Assembly (NCBI GenBank): GCA_035272265.1
Contig: DATEQV010000406.1
Span: forward strand, 1 to 6,325
DNA: 6,325 nucleotides
Origin: Acidisphaera sp035272265
GTDB lineage: Bacteria > Pseudomonadota > Alphaproteobacteria > Acetobacterales > Acetobacteraceae
Direction: 5' to 3'
Position numbers and translations under genes: made by a program. This document shows positions 5,322 to 6,325 of the stretch, piece by piece (position 1 is the first letter of the stretch; each line of letters begins with the position of its first letter). A model generated the notes under the pieces. That model did no database searches and was not told the DNA's origin. It saw nothing but the letters and a program-made list of their open reading frames with translations.

Positions 5322-6188
5322 ATGGCGCCGCGTCTGTCGCCGCACATGCACGTGATGCAGGCCGCGGCAAAGAAGGCCGGACGCCAGCTGGTGCACGACT
5401 TCAAGGAGGTCGAGCACCTGCAGGTCGCGGTGAAGGGGCCGTCCGACTTCGTCAGCCAGGCCGACCTGCGCGCCGAGGCGACCTTGCGCGAGGAACTCAC
5501 CCGCTCGCGCCCCGGCTACGCCTTCCTGATGGAAGAAAGCGGCGCCTCGGGCGGCGACAACTGGTCGTGGCGCTGGGTGGTGGACCCGCTCGACGGCACC
5601 ACCAACTTCCTGCACGGCATCCCGCACTGGGCGATCAGCATCGGCCTGGAACGCCGCCTGCCCGACGGCGACAGCGAGATCGCCGCCGGCCTGATCTACA
5701 ACCCCGCCAGCGACGACATGTTCTGGGCCGAGAAGGGCGCCGGCGCGTGGGTGAACGACCACCGCCTGCGGGTGGCGGCGCGGCGCGAGCTGAAGGACAG
5801 CGTGCTGGCCACCGGGATTCCCTTCGCCTCCGTCGCCCCGCAGCACCGGCTCGCCTGCGCCCGCACGCTCGGCCAGCTCATGCCGGTGGTCGCCGGCATC
5901 CGGCGCTTCGGCGCCGCCGCACTCGACCTCGCCTGGGTCGCGGCGGGGCGGTTCGACGGGTTCTGGGAACTCGGCCTGAAGCCGTGGGACATGTCGGCCG
6001 GGCTGCTGCTCGTGCGCGAGGCCGGCGGCTACGCCACCGAGCCGGACGGCGAAGGCGATCCGCGCAACAGCGGCGACGTGGTGGCCGCCAACCAGCACCT
6101 GCACCGACGGTTGTGCGAGGTGGTGGCGGACGGCCAGCGGGCGGCGGCCGGCTCCGCCTCGATTGAGCGCGGGGCCAGGGGGGCCTAG
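5322..6188 (+). CDS. suhB: Inositol-1-monophosphatase family protein (SuhB-like)
   Basis: This is a Mg-dependent phosphatase of the inositol monophosphatase family, 288 aa from the chosen start. Visible motifs are KGPSDFVSQAD (38-48), the acidic pair Glu71-Glu72, the metal-binding signature WVVDPLDGTTNFLHG (85-99, with Asp88 and Asp91), and the second signature KPWDMSAG (220-227, with Asp223). All metal ligands expected for activity are present. The family hydrolyses inositol phosphates and similar sugar phosphates; E. coli SuhB also works in rRNA antitermination, which cannot be judged here. The family core ends near residue 268 (HLHRRLCEVVAD). The last 20 residues are a low-complexity Ala/Gly/Arg tail. 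The TAG stop at 6186-6188 abuts the presumed edge of an IS630-type element, so the tail may have been altered by the insertion. Confidence 0.93.
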   Translation: MAPRLSPHMHVMQAAAKKAGRQLVHDFKEVEHLQVAVKGPSDFVSQADLRAEATLREELTRSRPGYAFLMEESGASGGDNWSWRWVVDPLDGTTNFLHGIPHWAISIGLERRLPDGDSEIAAGLIYNPASDDMFWAEKGAGAWVNDHRLRVAARRELKDSVLATGIPFASVAPQHRLACARTLGQLMPVVAGIRRFGAAALDLAWVAAGRFDGFWELGLKPWDMSAGLLLVREAGGYATEPDGEGDPRNSGDVVAANQHLHRRLCEVVADGQRAAAGSASIERGARGA

Positions 6189-6325
6189 TACACCTCGCCG
6201 GAAGTCGGCACCCGGTTTAGCATGTCTCACACGGTGAGAGGGCGGCCCTTCATGGTCCAGCGGAAGGGCTTGGCCATGGTCTGGTTGAAGTAGGCGATGA
6301 ACGCCTCGATCCGCTGCTTGAGATG
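6189..6325. mobile_element. End of an IS630-type insertion sequence (continues past the window)
   Basis: The transposase C-terminus at 6227-6325 marks one end of an IS that runs off the right edge. IS630-family elements insert at and duplicate TA. Two TA dinucleotides occur at the suhB stop (6186-6187 and 6189-6190), so the element probably begins right after one of them. The 36-39 bases between there and the transposase stop would hold the terminal inverted repeat. The exact boundary cannot be set because the other end is missing. Confidence 0.5.
6227..6325 (-). CDS. IS630-family transposase, C-terminal fragment (cut by window edge)
   Basis: The last 32 codons before TGA (6229-6227) read on the minus strand as HLKQRIEAFIAYFNQTMAKP followed by FRWTMKGRPLTV. 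IAYFNxTMAKPFRWTxxGRPL is the recognisable C-terminus of IS630-family DDE transposases, just after the last catalytic acidic residue. The N-terminal and catalytic parts lie outside the window, so intactness is unknown. Confidence 0.8.
   Translation of the reverse strand, partial: HLKQRIEAFIAYFNQTMAKPFRWTMKGRPLTV

Noticed and set aside
1630..5355. A 1241-codon open frame on the plus strand spanning several genes
   Set aside because: It is codon-aligned antisense to the three minus-strand genes, so stops would need TTA, CTA or TCA codons there, which are avoided in GC-rich genes. Its translation is His/Arg/Asp-rich shadow sequence, and it then runs out of frame through efp.
5082..6230. A 382-codon minus-strand frame across suhB
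   Set aside because: Antisense shadow of suhB, whose catalytic motifs are all on the plus strand.
1..6325. CRISPR array, tRNA or rRNA gene
   Set aside because: No regularly spaced direct repeats, no tRNA T-loop (GGTTCRA-type) within a cloverleaf context, and no rRNA-like sequence was seen on either strand.

Overview
The window is GC-rich DNA (about 70% G+C by eye) from what is most likely an alphaproteobacterium. The evidence is an elongation factor P ending in the alphaproteobacterial-style SYVERA-like tail, an inositol-monophosphatase of the alphaproteobacterial SuhB type, and two dispersed palindromic repeats of kinds I recall from Rhizobiales/Rhodospirillales genomes. I cannot fix the order or genus from the sequence.

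Left part (1-1764): an unrecognised plus-strand gene starts at 26 behind a perfect Shine-Dalgarno. Its basic, tryptophan-rich N-terminal half looks clearly coding. It is interrupted in frame by a palindromic repeat at about 723-824, continues as a Pro/Ala/Arg tail, and then stays open antisense to a better-looking minus-strand ORF (1022-1450). Which of the two is real over 1022-1450 is the main annotation conflict here. The segment 1451-1764 has no convincing gene but is locally AT-richer and carries an FNR/FixK-like box with a -10-like hexamer on the minus strand.

Middle (1765-4506, all minus strand): a two-gene unit, an SDR oxidoreductase followed after 24 nt by a WS/DGAT-type acyltransferase, points to neutral-lipid or wax-ester metabolism. 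Upstream of it lies a small protein combining a CPxC zinc-finger-like motif with a strict five-residue glycine repeat.

Right part (4524-6325): elongation factor P (efp) is divergent from the small protein, with a plausible promoter in between. A 94-nt double-hairpin repeat follows, then suhB. Just beyond the suhB stop begins an IS630-type insertion sequence, of which only the transposase C-terminus (minus strand) is inside the window.

No complete new defence or mobile system is visible. The features most worth a second look are the glycine-pentad mini-protein, the palindromic repeat inside a reading frame, the covarying double hairpin after efp, and the FNR-like promoter.
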